NCBI RefSeq assembly: GCF_036370855.1
Contig: NC_088103.1
Coordinates: 36,745,904-36,809,903 of the forward strand
Origin: Dromaius novaehollandiae
Taxonomy: Eukaryota > Chordata > Aves > Casuariiformes > Dromaiidae
Reading direction: 5' to 3'
DNA: 64,000 nucleotides
The position numbers and the translations under genes were made by a program. Positions 9,556-22,305 of the stretch are shown one piece after another (position 1 is the first letter of the stretch; the number at the start of each line of letters is the position of its first letter). Below the pieces are notes generated by a model. That model was not told where the DNA came from and searched no databases. It saw only the letters and a program-made list of their open reading frames with translations.

Positions 9556-12500
9556 CCTAGAGCCTGGAGGGCTTGCAGGCTCCTAGGTTTAGGTGGGTGC
9601 CCCAGCTGTACCCCATCCCATATGGAGAAGAAACTGAGATATCCCCCTTTTCCCCAGGTAGGCAGGGAAATCCTGGGATTTGGATAATATACCAGGCAAA
9701 TACCCACGATTTGGTAGGTAAGTATTAGGACATAGGTAAGCATCTAAGCACCATGAGCATCCCAGTACCACCAGCCCAGCAGGACCAGTGCTAACTCTGT
9801 GCATGGGCACTGGGGGACCCGGGGTATATTGAGGATATGTGCTGAGACATGGCCCAGGGACACCCCTGTGCTGAACACTGGTGAGGTCCCTGCGCTGAGC
9901 AAGCCAGCCAAGGAGAGGTGTTACTGACCTTGCCCAGATGAGCATGCTGGCAGGAAGCAGCGCTATTTATTTCATTTGAATAATACATGACTAATAAGTT
10001 AAATAAGAGAAAGTGGAATGAACTTTTCAGCTAAGCTAAAATGATTGGTGCTTGGTTCCTGGGCATTTGGAGTCTCTGGGAAGCTTTGAAGTGGCCCTAA
10101 GGAACTTGCCAATGTGGATAATGTAAAATACTTTAATAATTAATTTATCAGAGAGTACTGTCTATGATATATAAATTGAAATGATTAAAGAGATGAAACT
10201 GTCCTTTCTAAGCTGCTATTTGATCTTAACTAAATGTTGCAAGTTGTGTTACAGAGGTATTTCATGAAAGTAGTTCAATATACCTTGCTTTTAATTAAAT
10301 TCATAATTAGGCTATCTTTTATGTTCTTATCATGCTATGTTTGCATCAGATGAAAAAAGAGAGGGGAGAGGGAGGAAGACCTGACAAGTAGCAACCAGAG
10401 TTGCCTGCGACCAACTTTGCAATGGCACAGAGGCCATTAACTCTTTTGCAATCTTGATGCATATCAAGTGATCAAGGCCAGGAAACAAGCCATAAAAGAA
10501 CTCCCATTATCTTATCAACCCTCCTATACACATGATACCTTTACTACAGCTGTAACTTTCATTTCATTCACCTTCTCATGTTGGGTGTATATGACATGCT
10601 TGTGGCTCGGTTCACAGTACAAGCCTGGCTCCAGCACCAGGGCTTTCAAGTGGCAGCATCCTGCCAGCGGCGTGTGGCACCCGCTGGGCACTGGGGGGCT
10701 GAAGGACACGCTCATCTCCACTCTGCTGGCGTGGGGTCGGGGAAGCGGGGCTGCTCGGCCCTCCCGTTGCCATGGATTCATGCAGCTGCAGCTGTGGCAC
10801 CGTTTTCAAGCCAAGAAATGTCTCAGGAAGGCTGTGGGGGATGAGAGGCAGAGAGGGGGTGGCTTTCCCTTGGAGCTAGGGGCTAAACATGCTTTTATGA
10901 GGTTGCTCACATGCAGCCCCACAATTGCAGAACAACCCCTTCTATTAGAGTGGCAGCGCTGGAACTGCCAGGGCAATAACTGACCCACTTGTATTTGTGC
11001 TTCACAGAGGCTGTCTTGAAAACAGTCAAGTTGTTTAACTCACAAAAGCTCTCCAGTGAGTTTGGTAGTAGTTATGCATGTGCACTAGTTCTGGCAAGGT
11101 CAGATCCTGACAGCCTGGAGGCACGTGTGTGTCCACATAGGAGATAGCAAGCGTTTTCAGTATGGTTTTCTTCCTATTTCCCTCCTAGAAAATTATCTAG
11201 CAACAATTAGTACCAGCATTTTTGTAGTAATAAGGCTGCAGTATATAACAGCAGCAATGTAGCATGCCAAGGCAAGGAAAGGCCTGAGAAAGTTTTAATA
11301 GAAAGTTGATCCTGTTTTAAGCTTTCAAATCTGAGTTAAATGGAGGTTTTAAACACATGTCACAAGTCGCTTTGGATCAGGTTTAAAATAAATTTTGTGT
11401 GTTTGGAAACAGTGAAACTAGAAACTGCAACAACAAATTGTGTGTTTGGGGGAAAAGATATCAGGGAAAGAAGGAAGGGGCCTATCTAGAGATCTTATCT
11501 TTGTCTTTCTTATGAGGACAATTCAGCCAGCCAGCACTGGAAGCTGATCGCGTTTGGGTGGTTCCCAGCAGCTGCATTTGTGCATTTGGAAAGGAAAAGG
11601 CAGCAGCAGCAGGCCAGGTAGATATCCAAGTGTATCCACGTCTGCTCTTTTCACTTAAATATCAGATGTTAGGACTTCACTTCTAAACTTTTAATGACAA
11701 GGATGAAAATGAAATGTTTGCCGAGTTCTCTGCTTGGCTCTGTTTCCACACAGAAGAGTGCAAACACATCCCTGCTCACCTGCACACGGCTTTTTGCAAG
11801 TTAAATATGAGCTCCATGGCCATTTCCAAGACTTCTTAGTTTTCCTGTCTCTGTAGGAGGAGAAAAGATGGGAAAAGTCTAGATATAATGCATGAATCAT
11901 CTTTTAAAAAGAGACCACAGTGGTCACTGGTGCCATACTAAGCTCTTTTAGGAGATCATTCGTCCAGCAAGCATAAAACTTAATGATGCTAAGGAAGACA
12001 GAGCATGCACACCCGCTGCCTGCCAAGCGTTCAGGGGTGCGGAAGGGATGTGGGCATAATATTAAAGGCAGGGCCCCTGAATCCAGGCTGCCAGTATGAG
12101 GATACCAGACTTTGTTAGTTTTGCTTCTGGAGTAGGTAAGGAAACTTTGTGTAATAAAAATGCTCCCCAGGTATCAGACCAAAATGCATGCATGCAGGTT
12201 ACTGAACACACTTAGCATGGGTACTAACAGATTTTGAGGAAGAAAGGCATCATATTAACTGAATAGAAGTCTCTGTTGTGCAATAAGCATGATTTCATAT
12301 TTAAAAAATAAAGGCAATATATCCAATTTATCAGGATATACTTCCTTAGCAGCCTTAAGTTTTATGGTTCTGTGGAAGTGGTGATGGACAAACAGATGGA
12401 CAGATTGCACAACCTGTGAAGCCTCATTTCCTTAGGAAACATGTATTTAATTTTGCATTGTCAGGCCTTCAAGATGCATCTCAAATTGACAGTGAAGGAT

Positions 12501-12559
12501 CAGACATAGATTTTGTTTATAGTTAACATTAGCAGTACAGTAGAGATTTATTTGTATTC
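9556..12559. other. Intergenic sequence, AT-rich with a GC-rich patch
   Basis: A small GC-rich patch at 10620-10900 gives rise to overlapping open frames on both strands up to 171 codons, with no recognisable domain. 9960-10360 is AT-rich. No RNA gene or confident repeat was recognised. Confidence 0.5.
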
Positions 12560-12569
12560 TATATAAAGT

Positions 12570-12645
12570 TGACAAAGCCACAGAGAAATTCAGTGGCAGA
12601 GGCTATAGATCTCTTGATTCCCGTTCCAGCAATCAGAGCAGATCT
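12570..12645 (-). mobile_element. Short ancient MIR-like remnant, antisense
   Basis: The blocks 'aaagccacagagaaattcag', 'tggcagagg' and 'gatctcttgattcccgttcc' follow the order of antisense sauropsid MIR-type sequence (allowance for allotted-gap mutations needed). The piece is short and strongly diverged, so it could be a chance resemblance. Confidence 0.45.
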
Positions 12646-13229
12646 TCTCTTGCACTAGGGATCAACTGATGTAACTTCAGAGAAATTAAAGACCCCATTT
12701 TACAAACCCTGACTCCAACCTGAAGTTGCAGCCTTTGTGAGCAAGGCCCATTTAGCTAAGGAGAAGTCACTTGGGCCTGAACTTGCTGAAATAATTTGGC
12801 GTATTGTGCTGTGCAGTATATTAAATGAATCACAGTACAAGAAACAGATGTTTGTTCTAGTGGGTGCAGGAGTCCAGGCACAAAGTATTGGGTTTCTGTC
12901 CATCTCAGATAACAGGACAAAGTGGAAAAGTTGGTATTAAACGTTCTACATGTGTCCCATGTAGAAACTGTAAACCTTAGAAATGTAGCCCAGGTCCCAC
13001 AACTGGCCTTACGTGAGTCAACCCCCATGCTTACCTGGCAAGCAATCCTGGGTGGTGGTCAGTATTTAGCACATAAACCTGAGCACCATGAGAGCACACA
13101 TCTTTTTAAAATAAATAAAATAAATGATGAGGGACACAGTGAACAGCTCCAGTGAGCAAGGAGGAGCAGAGAGCAGACGCTGGGAAAGAGGTTGTAGCCC
13201 TAGTATGGATATTGGCTTTTGAGAGATGG
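12646..13229. other. Intergenic sequence between old repeat remnants
   Basis: No gene or repeat was recognised. 13109-13127 is a short A/T-rich 'aaaataaataaaataaat' tract that may be the decayed tail of an old retroelement. Confidence 0.45.
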
Positions 13230-13485
13230 AGAGGGAGTCTGCAGCGCTGGAAACCCCATCGTTGTGGAGGCAGCAGCAGCATGGCGAGAGCACGGGACGG
13301 GGAGTTGTAATCCTCACGCTGCTGCTGGCTTCCCGAATGACCTCAGACAACTCAGTCGGTGCCTCTGCTTCTCCTCCCACTCCTGCTTTGCCTCGACTGT
13401 TTAAACCATAAACTCCTCTGGTGTGGGACGGCCTCTCCATGCAGGTTTGTGCAGAGCTCAGTGCCTTAGGCTCCCCGTTTTATTG
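13230..13485 (+). mobile_element. Ancient MIR-like SINE, sense orientation
   Basis: The sequence follows the order of sauropsid MIR-type elements: a 'gggagttgtaatcctc' block, 'tgacctcagacaactcagtc', 'ggtgcctctgcttctcctcc', and then the characteristic 3' part 'ccataaactcctctggtgtg' and 'gtttgtgcagagctcagtgcc'. The element is old and has no intact Pol III promoter that I can see. Open frames crossing it in three registers are not coding. Confidence 0.62.
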
Positions 13486-14580
13486 CAAACTCTGCTTCCT
13501 CAGTCTTGGAAAGCAATTCGAGGCCAGATCCCCAGCCAAACACCCCTCTCTTTGAAATCTGACATTCCTGCTACCTCTAATTATTTTCTTTAGGTTGGCA
13601 ATAATTTTTTAAAATGAAAGGCATCATTTTTACTTTTTAAAAACTGTGTAAGCAAAATGACCTTCACTTAGGCAGAGATTTGCCTCCTTCCACATCTCAT
13701 CGAATGCGGTATCATAGTCAGTGCTTCCTGGCTGCAGGAGCTGTGAGCTTTATTCCTAAAGGAAGAAAGAGCTGCTGCTTCTTTCCTGTTGCTGTTTGCA
13801 TCCCTCGCTGCACTCGAAATATGCTGTATCCTGAGTTATTCTTAAACAAGCTTTCCCATTGTTCGATTTGCTGGTTATGAATTCTGTCCCTTTGAAGAAA
13901 TATGACCTGTGTTATGGAAAAGTGAGAATGCTATTCAGCCTGCACGAGATACTCATTGCAGTGACATACAGGAAAAGGATGAGTACTTTATACTATCATC
14001 ATGAATGAAGTACAGGAAGGAGGTGCTACAGGGCAGAGGACAAGCTTCTGGGAAACTTCCACACTTCCTGATGCTATGCTGGCTCAATTTACACCCCTAG
14101 CTGTGCACTTCCATTGAATAAATATGTTTCTGGTTTATTAGAGGACTCCTCTGGCACTGATGCTGCAATATGTATGCCTTGTCTCCACTAGGATTTTTTT
14201 TAAGATCTAAAATCAGTGATTCAGACCTACTTGTAAGACATCAGTGACATTTGTGACATGACAACCTGTGCTGGACAGGGCTGGATGACATGGGTACAAT
14301 CATCGGTCCCCTGCAGGTCTGGCCACTCCAGCTCTGCTCCTCTGCTCCCGTCTCTACCATTAGCTGAGGAGACAAGACCAGCGCTGATACAGACCAAAGC
14401 GCCGCTCTCTGTGGGCTGCAGCCTCCCTCTGGGATGCAGCGAGCAGCTGTGCAGGGTGCCTTTCCCGGGAGGAAGAGCAGAGGAGGGCTGGTACCATTTT
14501 CAGAAAGGAAGAAGAAGGAGAAACAACCCCAGCCAGGATTCACATAATATAGCTGCAGTTCTGCCAGGAAACAGACGGTA
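13486..14580. other. Intergenic sequence without recognised features
   Basis: Unique sequence. A GC-rich patch at 14240-14480 produces overlapping open frames of about 100-140 codons on opposite strands, with no recognisable protein. Confidence 0.5.
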
Positions 14581-14625
14581 AAAGTTCCTGTATTTAAAGC
14601 TGAGAGATGAGTTTTATTGTTAGAA

Positions 14626-14737
14626 GTTGTTATAGCAACCCGATGTGCTGGAGAGCAATACATGCGAGGTGCATTGTAACAGACTCTGACAAGTTCAAGG
14701 CGGTTGCCTTGCTGCTAAATCTTGTTGCCAAGGCAAT
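14626..14737. promoter_or_regulatory. Paired RFX X-box motifs, candidate intergenic enhancer
   Basis: Two 14-base imperfect palindromes match the RFX-factor X-box: GTTGTTATAGCAAC at 14626-14639 and GTTGCCAAGGCAAT at 14724-14737, 98 bases apart start to start. A third half-site, GGTTGCC, begins at 14702. RFX factors bind such sites as dimers, typically in promoters and enhancers of ciliary genes and MHC class II genes. The motifs are read directly. That the interval acts as an enhancer for XPNPEP1 or ADD3 is inference. Confidence 0.5.
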
Positions 14738-17700
14738 GCAACATAAGGCATGAGCCTAGAGAAATGAATACTGCTGACAGCTCATGCCAGCAGGCTCTAT
14801 CTGATTAAAAAGGAACTTTTAAAAGTAATGTTAAGAGAAAGGGGAACAGAGATGGAGAAAGGAATCCAAAGGAGAGCCAGTGGGTTAAGGTCAAGCAATA
14901 GGTAAAGTAAAATGTTTGATTTGAAAGCAATGTGGCTGATCTTGCCCTGTAATGCAAAAAGGGCACCACATTTTTGGAGGAAGTAGGAAAATCATAAAAT
15001 CCTCATTTTTCACATTTGTTTAATTTGGGCAGAACTGCCATAACTTGAATGGGAACTTTGGCTTTTTCCCAATGGTGTTGACAGTAAAAATTGTTTTCTC
15101 GGTAAATTTGTTCTGCGACATGGGTACTGTTGCTGCTGTAGTAAAATCCATGAAAAAGCTGTGTTAACTTTCAATTTTGTGTTCATTTCCAGCCTTTTTA
15201 GCCATGCTTCATGGCAAGATGTTAGCTAGCAAAGAGCTGAGGCTGAAAGATAGTTACATCTTCCTGACTACAATTCACTGTTAAATGTTGACAGAGTGCT
15301 CTGAGCTGAAGAAGAGTACTGCCCCAAGAACCACACAGTCAAAAGAAATGAACAGTGCAAAATAGATCAGATACATAAGATTAAGTTAATCTCAACTACC
15401 AATATGATATTTTGATATGTATTATTTGATACTAGGATACTAAAATGCAAGTACTTCTATGTACATCATATAGATACCTAGTGATCTCAGGTGAACATGT
15501 TGACTTACTGATTTGTAAAAGCATAATTATTTCTTAAATGATTGCCATAGCAGTATTGTGTTCCATTCTTACTTACATCCCACACATCTTCCATTTTCAT
15601 GGAATATCAATAGCTAAAAATGACCTCATGTTTTCTTGTTCAAGGACTATTTCAGCACATGCACCTTGCAGTACAACAGCAATGTAAGGTGATACACCTG
15701 AAACCACCAAATGTGAGTTTGTTCTCCCAGAACCTACTATGAGTTGTGGAAAAGTCATTAGATCTGCAAGCACGCTGAAACTAAGAAATGGGAAGAGATT
15801 TGTCAGTTGTGCTGGAGGTTTTTTGTGTGAGATTATGTGCAGAGCCATCTCTTGTGACTTTCATAAAAATAAGGCTTTTAATTAACTATGGAATGTTTTT
15901 CTACTAATTTCAAGTTCTTAAACGATGGTCCAGGAAGCACTTGCTGGTGATCAGCAGACAAGTGTCTGCTCATATGTTTGTAACCATCATTTGCTTTTCA
16001 GCAGCTAAATCATATTCAAAGAAGCTAAGAGCATGTTTATACCTTACTACTATTACTGGTATTTTTCCACAGTTGCCATAGCTAGCTGTAAGATATTCTA
16101 GGATCAGAAAGAAGAGAAAACCTGGTTCAGGCAACTGTGAAGGGAATAAGACAGTGCACAAGAGGATGCTTTTATTAGAAGACTGTCCATTGTATAAAGA
16201 AACGTGAGACTCCTAGAACCAGGCATTAGCATTTTTCTGAATAAGAGAGCAGAAGAAAACTATTTTTAGTCTGAGTTGAATTTCTCTGCTGGTGATTTCA
16301 CACATAGTGTTTACTTCTTAATATATCCAGGAGAAGGTTTAAAAGCCATCCGGAATATCCTTTCTTTTTATGAAGAGATGCACACATAGAAGTCCCTGGC
16401 TAGTAAAGAGGCAAAACCATATGGGCAGAACACGCAGCTACATCAACACTTACTTGGTCTGCAGGATCCCAGGGCATTTCCAAGACCTAGCTCTCCTAAC
16501 TGCAGATCCCATCTGCCCCTGACGCCTGTGACAGTAGGACCCTTCTAGGAGGGTTTCTGGGCCATCTTTACGACCCAGCGTCTGCTGTGTGATGTCTTCT
16601 CCAGGACAGACGGGATGCATAAGGGGAGCTTGCACCCCCCAGAGGTAACCACGGTTGAATCGCACTGCAGCTAATTGCACCTAAGCACACACTCCAAAAA
16701 GCGGGGAACAACCAGAGGGCCCCCTCTGCTTTCTGCAGCCTTCTACCCCTCTCCCCACTGTGCACCCATTTAGTCTCTCAAGAGCCAGCGCCAGAGAGCA
16801 GGGAAGTAACATGGTACCTGGACAGTGTGCCATCAAGAGAGCTACTGAGAGCGGAGTAGACAGAGTTGTTTCCAGAATGATTAGTTCTGTCACCACATGC
16901 TGAAGCTTAAAGCTTAGCATAAGCTTTAAAGGAATGGATTTTGATGTAAAAAGTGAATAAATGAGACAACTGTCAGAACAATGAGTGGTGGAGCAAGTGG
17001 AGATACTTAGCAGAGGACATGCAAAGCACTCAGCGCTGGCCAGGTTTCACTGGAGCTCGTGGTAAAATTCCCATTGCCCTCCAGGCTGCAGAAAGAGCCT
17101 AGCAATGGCGTGTGGTACAGACGCACCCGAAGTGGCCCACAGCAGGCTCCTTCCACAGCCAAAAAGCCGCAGAGCATTTAGCCTGGGCACAGCCATGCTA
17201 ACACACCTGGAAAGGCCCAGGAGCTGGCCCAGCTCCCTCCCACCGCTCCCCCGAGCCACCTAGCACAGCCCCGGTGTCTGTTCTGGGGAGTTGTTTGCTG
17301 CCCTTCACTGTAGATACCTTGAATGCTTGCAAGAGTACCAGTTCAAGAACTCATCCTACTACTGAATAAAAAATACATTTTAAAAGGGCCATCATGACTC
17401 CATCTTCTTATAATCCCTTTATCTTGCCTACTCTGGCATTCTCAAATGTAATAACTGAAAACCTGCAGCTAATTTTTAAAAGTCAGCTTTAACCTGCTGT
17501 AGGCAACTCCCAGAAGGACGATATTTTCGGTAATCAGTTACATAGCAGTGATGATGTTTAGCATTTTTCTGGGTTTTTACTCCTGACACTTTTCCCAGAG
17601 GATTCTGGAGCAGGTAAACCAAATCCAGTAATAGCTGTACAATATCCTCTTCCCTGATTCCTTTCTTTTAACCTCATTAGTCATCATGTCTGCTTGTTCT

Positions 17701-20700
17701 GCTAACAATACCAAATCGTATGGGCAGTTTTGCTTTCCTTTTTGAAAATATTTTCCCCTCTTTCTTATATGAGACATTTTGAAACTGGATGTCTCTAATG
17801 GATCCAGCAAAATTTGGGGGATTTTGTTACATTATATGTGCATCTGAAAAGAAGTCAAATGCTCAGCATGTTTCTCTGTAGTAGCTAATTCAACTTGGAC
17901 TGCGCCACATGATCTCCTTTTCCAGTCTTTCCTTATGGCCTCTGAGGAATGTTGCATTGGCTGCGAGGGAATTACTAGGTCTTGGCAAGACATGTTAATA
18001 TCCTCGCAAAGACTTGTTAGGGACTAAGACATCAGCCTCCAACTATTTCCTCTGATAAAGTAGAGCATTCATAGTATTTCATTAGTCTTGAATCAACAGA
18101 TTGACTTGGATTGATAGAAATGAAAGTACTACACAAAATAAGACAGCTCTGAAAATGTAGCTGGCTGGTATTGCCTGACTGGTGGGGAACTTTGAAATAG
18201 AATTATCAAGTATCAGATCCCATTAGAGAAATCAGTGGCTCACGACACTTCAGTCTAGGGTTGAGAAAACGAACACACAAGTGGAAGACAGGTCATGAAT
18301 TATGGCATCACCTGCTGCATTAGGATTTGAAAGACAAACTAAGCACTTCAGTACTTCTGGAAACTTGGGCTCTCGTACATGGCAATGGAAATTCAGTGGA
18401 AATGTTTCTTACCAAAGACCTGCCCATGCCCAAACACAAAGTTTGTAGCAGAGATGGAAATATAGTCCCAGTTTATTATATCAATCCCTATTTTTAACAC
18501 TCAAGGTTATCATTAGCATTCAAAATTACACTGATAATCCTTGAAAGCACCAGAGAGTGAGTATCATATCTGCAGCTGGATCTCTTTGCTAGGAAACTAG
18601 TTACACAACATGGAAAGTATTTTTGCTATCTTGTTTTGAATCACTGATAACAACATTCTAAGTGAAGGGATTGTATTGTTCATGCATCAGACGGGGAGGA
18701 ATCACTTCTGCAGCCCCAGCCTGTTGCCATCCAGGGTCTCTGTCCGCACAGCAGAGCGGCAAGTTCTGAGTTACAGGTTTGATAAATTAAGAGTAACTTG
18801 CTGACACTGATCTGAATTTCAGAGCCTACCTCAGGGCAATGTAAGTGAGCTGTTTCCCCGAGGGTTTGCTATGAGTGGCAGCAATGTTTCCCCAGGGCCC
18901 CAGCGGCTGGAGGCATATGTGCCAGATAAGGGTATCCATCAGACACTTAGAAATTCCCAGCTGAGTCAAGGCCCCTTTTCTTGGCTAGATGCTGGCCTCT
19001 TTACACCTCTGGTGTTGTAAAAGGAAGTGAAACAGCCGGTTCTCATGTATATGTTCAACAGCTTTGAAAAGCCCCCAGATTGTATAAAATGGAGCAGGGC
19101 TGCAAAGTCTGGAGCTGATTTCATATCTGAAAGTCAGACAGGATGCTGGATTTGTCATTGTAGCTTGGTTTGACAAAGGGCCAACTCCAACACCACCATT
19201 CCCATCTGCTTTAATGTCAGCTGAACAGTTGCGTGCCATTGTCCTGTCCTTCACCATCCAAGACCTATACCAAAGACTAAAGTCTCCCCAGCTTTCTGAG
19301 GGGGTGGTATCACAAATTGCAGTCTTGTACAATGCCATTTGGTGTCACCCTATGTCATATGTTTGACACTGGGATCTAAATCAAGAGCTCAGACCAGCAG
19401 GTACACAAAGACGTGTCCCATTCCAGTGGATCTCACTTGGGGTGTGTATATCCTTAGTTAGGCACATGTTTAAATAACTCATTAAAGCCATGCTTAAATT
19501 TTGGGGAAAAGTATCCCCGTAGAAAGACAGGGAACCAGCTCAATCAAGCACGCACAACTAGATGTGTTCGAGCCGTCTAAAGGGTAATCCTGTGTGTACA
19601 TACCACAAATCCACCACACAACTCACTGTCCTGCTTGGCAGAACAGTGTTATTGCCTCTTGGGAAACAAACATTTTTGATCAAAGACTACCCCGGTAAAA
19701 TAAATAATCAAACAAAACTAATGTGTATATGTGTATATATATACTATATGTGTATATATATATATAGTTCACATGGATTTATATGATGTGTTGCATATGT
19801 TAATGTCAGTTCATGTTAGGGTGTAAAAACTGATGGGGAAATTGCAGCTACATTGAAACAATGGGAATTTCCCCGTAAACTTTAGCATGGCAAAGAGACT
19901 ATTCTCCGAGATTGTAGAAGACTTCTTGTGAAGCAAGCTAATTATACATTAGCCAGAGCTTATTACAAATAAGGAATAAGTACAGGCATGTTTTTGTTTT
20001 TACTAATGACATTAATGTCTTTTCTGATCATTTGCAGAACTACAGGGAGCCAGATACATAATTTGTACTAACATATCTCCCACCCTGCTGAAATCACGGC
20101 AACTGTGTTGACGTTTGATTTGTTTTCACCATCTCTTTTCAGACAACCCAAGGCCTGTTTTCTGCACAGTAGTCTGAGCTTCCTCTTCTGCCTTGTAACA
20201 CTTCAGCATTTTTAGAACTCTTCTTTGTCAGTCTGTGTGTTGTTTTGTAGTATGTAAGTGATCCCACATAAAATTGCATATTACTGCTGTTAAAGGGGAT
20301 TTGTGTTTTCCCTCCTCCACAATTTCCTTATCTCCCTTAGTGAAACAGCTGTAACACTGAAGTCTGCTGTACAGATTCATTTCTCTTTCCCCACCGGAGT
20401 CCAAGAGAGTTCAGATACCCCCGGTTAAAACCACTGACTTTGCAATTTATGGTACATCAACAGTAGGGAAAGAGACAAACTTAGAGCTGGTTAAAACATG
20501 TTCTGAAAAATGGCCTGGATTTGCTGGGCAAAGACAAGCAAAGAGTTTTCTCTCGCACACTATGCGCATACCTCTGTGACTGATTTGTTTTGTTTTGAGT
20601 TTCCACAGTCTGTTTGCACAGACCTGGCCATCGGGCAATGCTGTCCTTCTCTGCTTCCTGGCTGAGAACAAACTGAAACAGTCAGCAGAAGCAATCTGAT

Positions 20701-20824
20701 GTCCTTTACTATGGAAAGCACTGACCACAATTTGTCCCGCCAGGGAAATCAGTGCTTTAAGTATATGAGTAATCCACTGACTTCATAGGAATATCTTTGC
20801 ATGGATTTTTTGAGTCTGCTGTCA
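14738..20824. other. Intergenic sequence, mostly AT-rich, no recognised gene
   Basis: Mostly unique AT-rich sequence. It includes GC-richer patches at 16450-16700 and 17040-17290, a TG/TA microsatellite at 19722-19766 and an AP-1 consensus TGAGTCA at 18962-18968. A stretch at 19178-19240 faintly resembles an old sauropsid repeat but is too decayed to call. No coding exon was recognised on either strand. Confidence 0.5.
19722..19766. repeat. TA/TGTA microsatellite
   Basis: A 45-base tract of alternating TG and TA, with an internal 'actatatg' interruption. Confidence 0.9.
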
Positions 20825-20956
20825 GCGACTGCAGCGACAAAAGCTACATTATACTGAGCACGCGCTGACGCGCTCGGCAGAGCGAGTGCCAGAGCTTAGC
20901 TGACCCGTCCCGCGCTTTGGGGAATCCTGCCGGCAAATCTTGCGGCCTCCCGCGCC
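20825..20956. promoter_or_regulatory. Orphan CpG mini-island in the intergenic region
   Basis: About 15 CpG dinucleotides fall within roughly 130 bases, including the near-repeat ACGCGCTGACGCGCTC, inside sequence that otherwise has few CpGs. No tRNA-like box A/box B pair and no recognisable protein is present on either strand, although an open frame crosses it on the minus strand. Its position about 6 kb upstream of the ADD3 island fits an enhancer, an alternative first exon or a non-coding RNA promoter. Function is inferred. Confidence 0.45.
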
Positions 20957-21182
20957 AGGGGACCCAGCTCCTATACCCTTGGCTTTCAATCAGCTGAAAG
21001 GAGGCCATCCTAACAGTGGGAATATACTCAGAAAATACATATGAGGTCATTCCCAAGAGTCTGCTTAGGTATTTGGGGCCCTTGACATTGAGAGGAGCTA
21101 AAATCTTACGTGTGAAGAATGATATTTAAAGGAAAAGGGGAACCCTTTTTGTAGTACATTAGCAGTGTGTTAATCTTCAAAT

Positions 21183-21197
21183 GGTAAATGATTAACC
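21183..21197. promoter_or_regulatory. HNF1-like site (14 of 15 matches)
   Basis: GGTAAATGATTAACC differs by a single base from the palindromic HNF1A/HNF1B consensus GGTTAATNATTAACC. A second GTTAAT half-site lies 14 bases upstream (starting at 21169). It lies about 230 bases beyond the CpG mini-island. HNF1 factors act in liver, bile duct, kidney and gut; binding here is inferred. Confidence 0.4.
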
Positions 21198-22204
21198 TCT
21201 CTACAATTTGTTTATCCTTATTGTTAGAGATCATGCTAACATGTGTTCTTGAATCTTATTTGCTTCAAAAGGGGGGCATCGGGAGTATCAGCTACTGATA
21301 TGGAATCAGAAATCAAACATTATTTCTGAATTACTATTTTTTATGTAATATTAACAAATTTGAGGCTGATTTCATCTCTATGCTGTCCTACCGTGTGACT
21401 CATCACACATGAAAAGTGATAGTTTGCCAAAGGGTGCTGAATTTGACTTTATGCTCTCAACTTCAAGACTCCTGTCCAGAAGGAGATTACACCATGTGTT
21501 CCCTTGAGGATCCAGTTAGAACAACGAGTACAACGCAGAGAGGTTCATCGCTGCTGAGGGCGGAGGGTGGCTCCAGCTTCATCTTGGGTCCAATTTATCT
21601 TGAGATAATGAAGGAGAAAGGGGAAGCTTATACCAGAGTCCAGTACAAGTACAGAAGGTTGCGAGGCCCGAATCCACATTCATTCCCCTGTTCAGCCTGC
21701 GACCTTACGCTATGCTGCTTCCCTGCTCCTCTCCCCACACCGGCATACAAACGCAGCTGTAGCGGACTTCCCACCCAGTGCAGGTCTGGCAACAGCACAC
21801 CCAGATAAGGGCGGTGGTTTATCTTCAAGTTGCAGCTAATATGCTAACAAAGAATTCCTGATTTTTTGTTGAACCAATGTAAACCTTTTGCCTGAGTTCA
21901 GATGATGCTGAGCTGATAACTGTGGATTTCTTGCTGCAAAAGGATGTACTGTGCTCCAAATGCACGATCAGAATTATAGGTTAGAGATGTCTTTTTAAAA
22001 ATGTGCTCTGAATGTGATTTTTTTTTCCAAAAATAACTTGTATTTTGCTCATATTAGAAGAGCAGGATGTTCTTTCCTGTCCTGAAGGGATAAGGAGGAA
22101 ATGAGAACTATGGTTTTTTAATATGATACGAGCTACTATTCTTCTGGACTAGTGTTGTGAATCTTCATGCCCCCGCACTGGCCCTAGCGTCAGCATTTTA
22201 TTCG

Positions 22205-22305
22205 CCGAGGACCTCATTTTGCTTGCATCCATGCTGATGTTACCCCAGTAAGGTTCTCCTGGATTTCAAAGGTATTCCTCCACATTTACACCTCTCAGAT
22301 CCTAA
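22205..22305. mobile_element. Possible ancient sauropsid repeat remnant
   Basis: The order 'gctgatgttaccccagtaag', 'ctcctggatttcaaaggtat' and 'tcctccacatttacacc' resembles an old element, widespread in reptiles and birds, that carries near-palindromic 'ttacaccagtgtaa' blocks flanking 'gaagtcaatgga'. The copy is too degraded to name a family. Confidence 0.35.

Noticed and set aside
10468-10983. A 171-codon plus-strand open frame in the intergenic region
   Set aside because: An opposite-strand frame and a second plus-strand frame overlap it; no domain, splice signals or recognised homologue.
18985-19338. A 117-codon minus-strand open frame
   Set aside because: No recognisable motif; part of it faintly resembles an old non-coding repeat, so it is more likely a chance frame.
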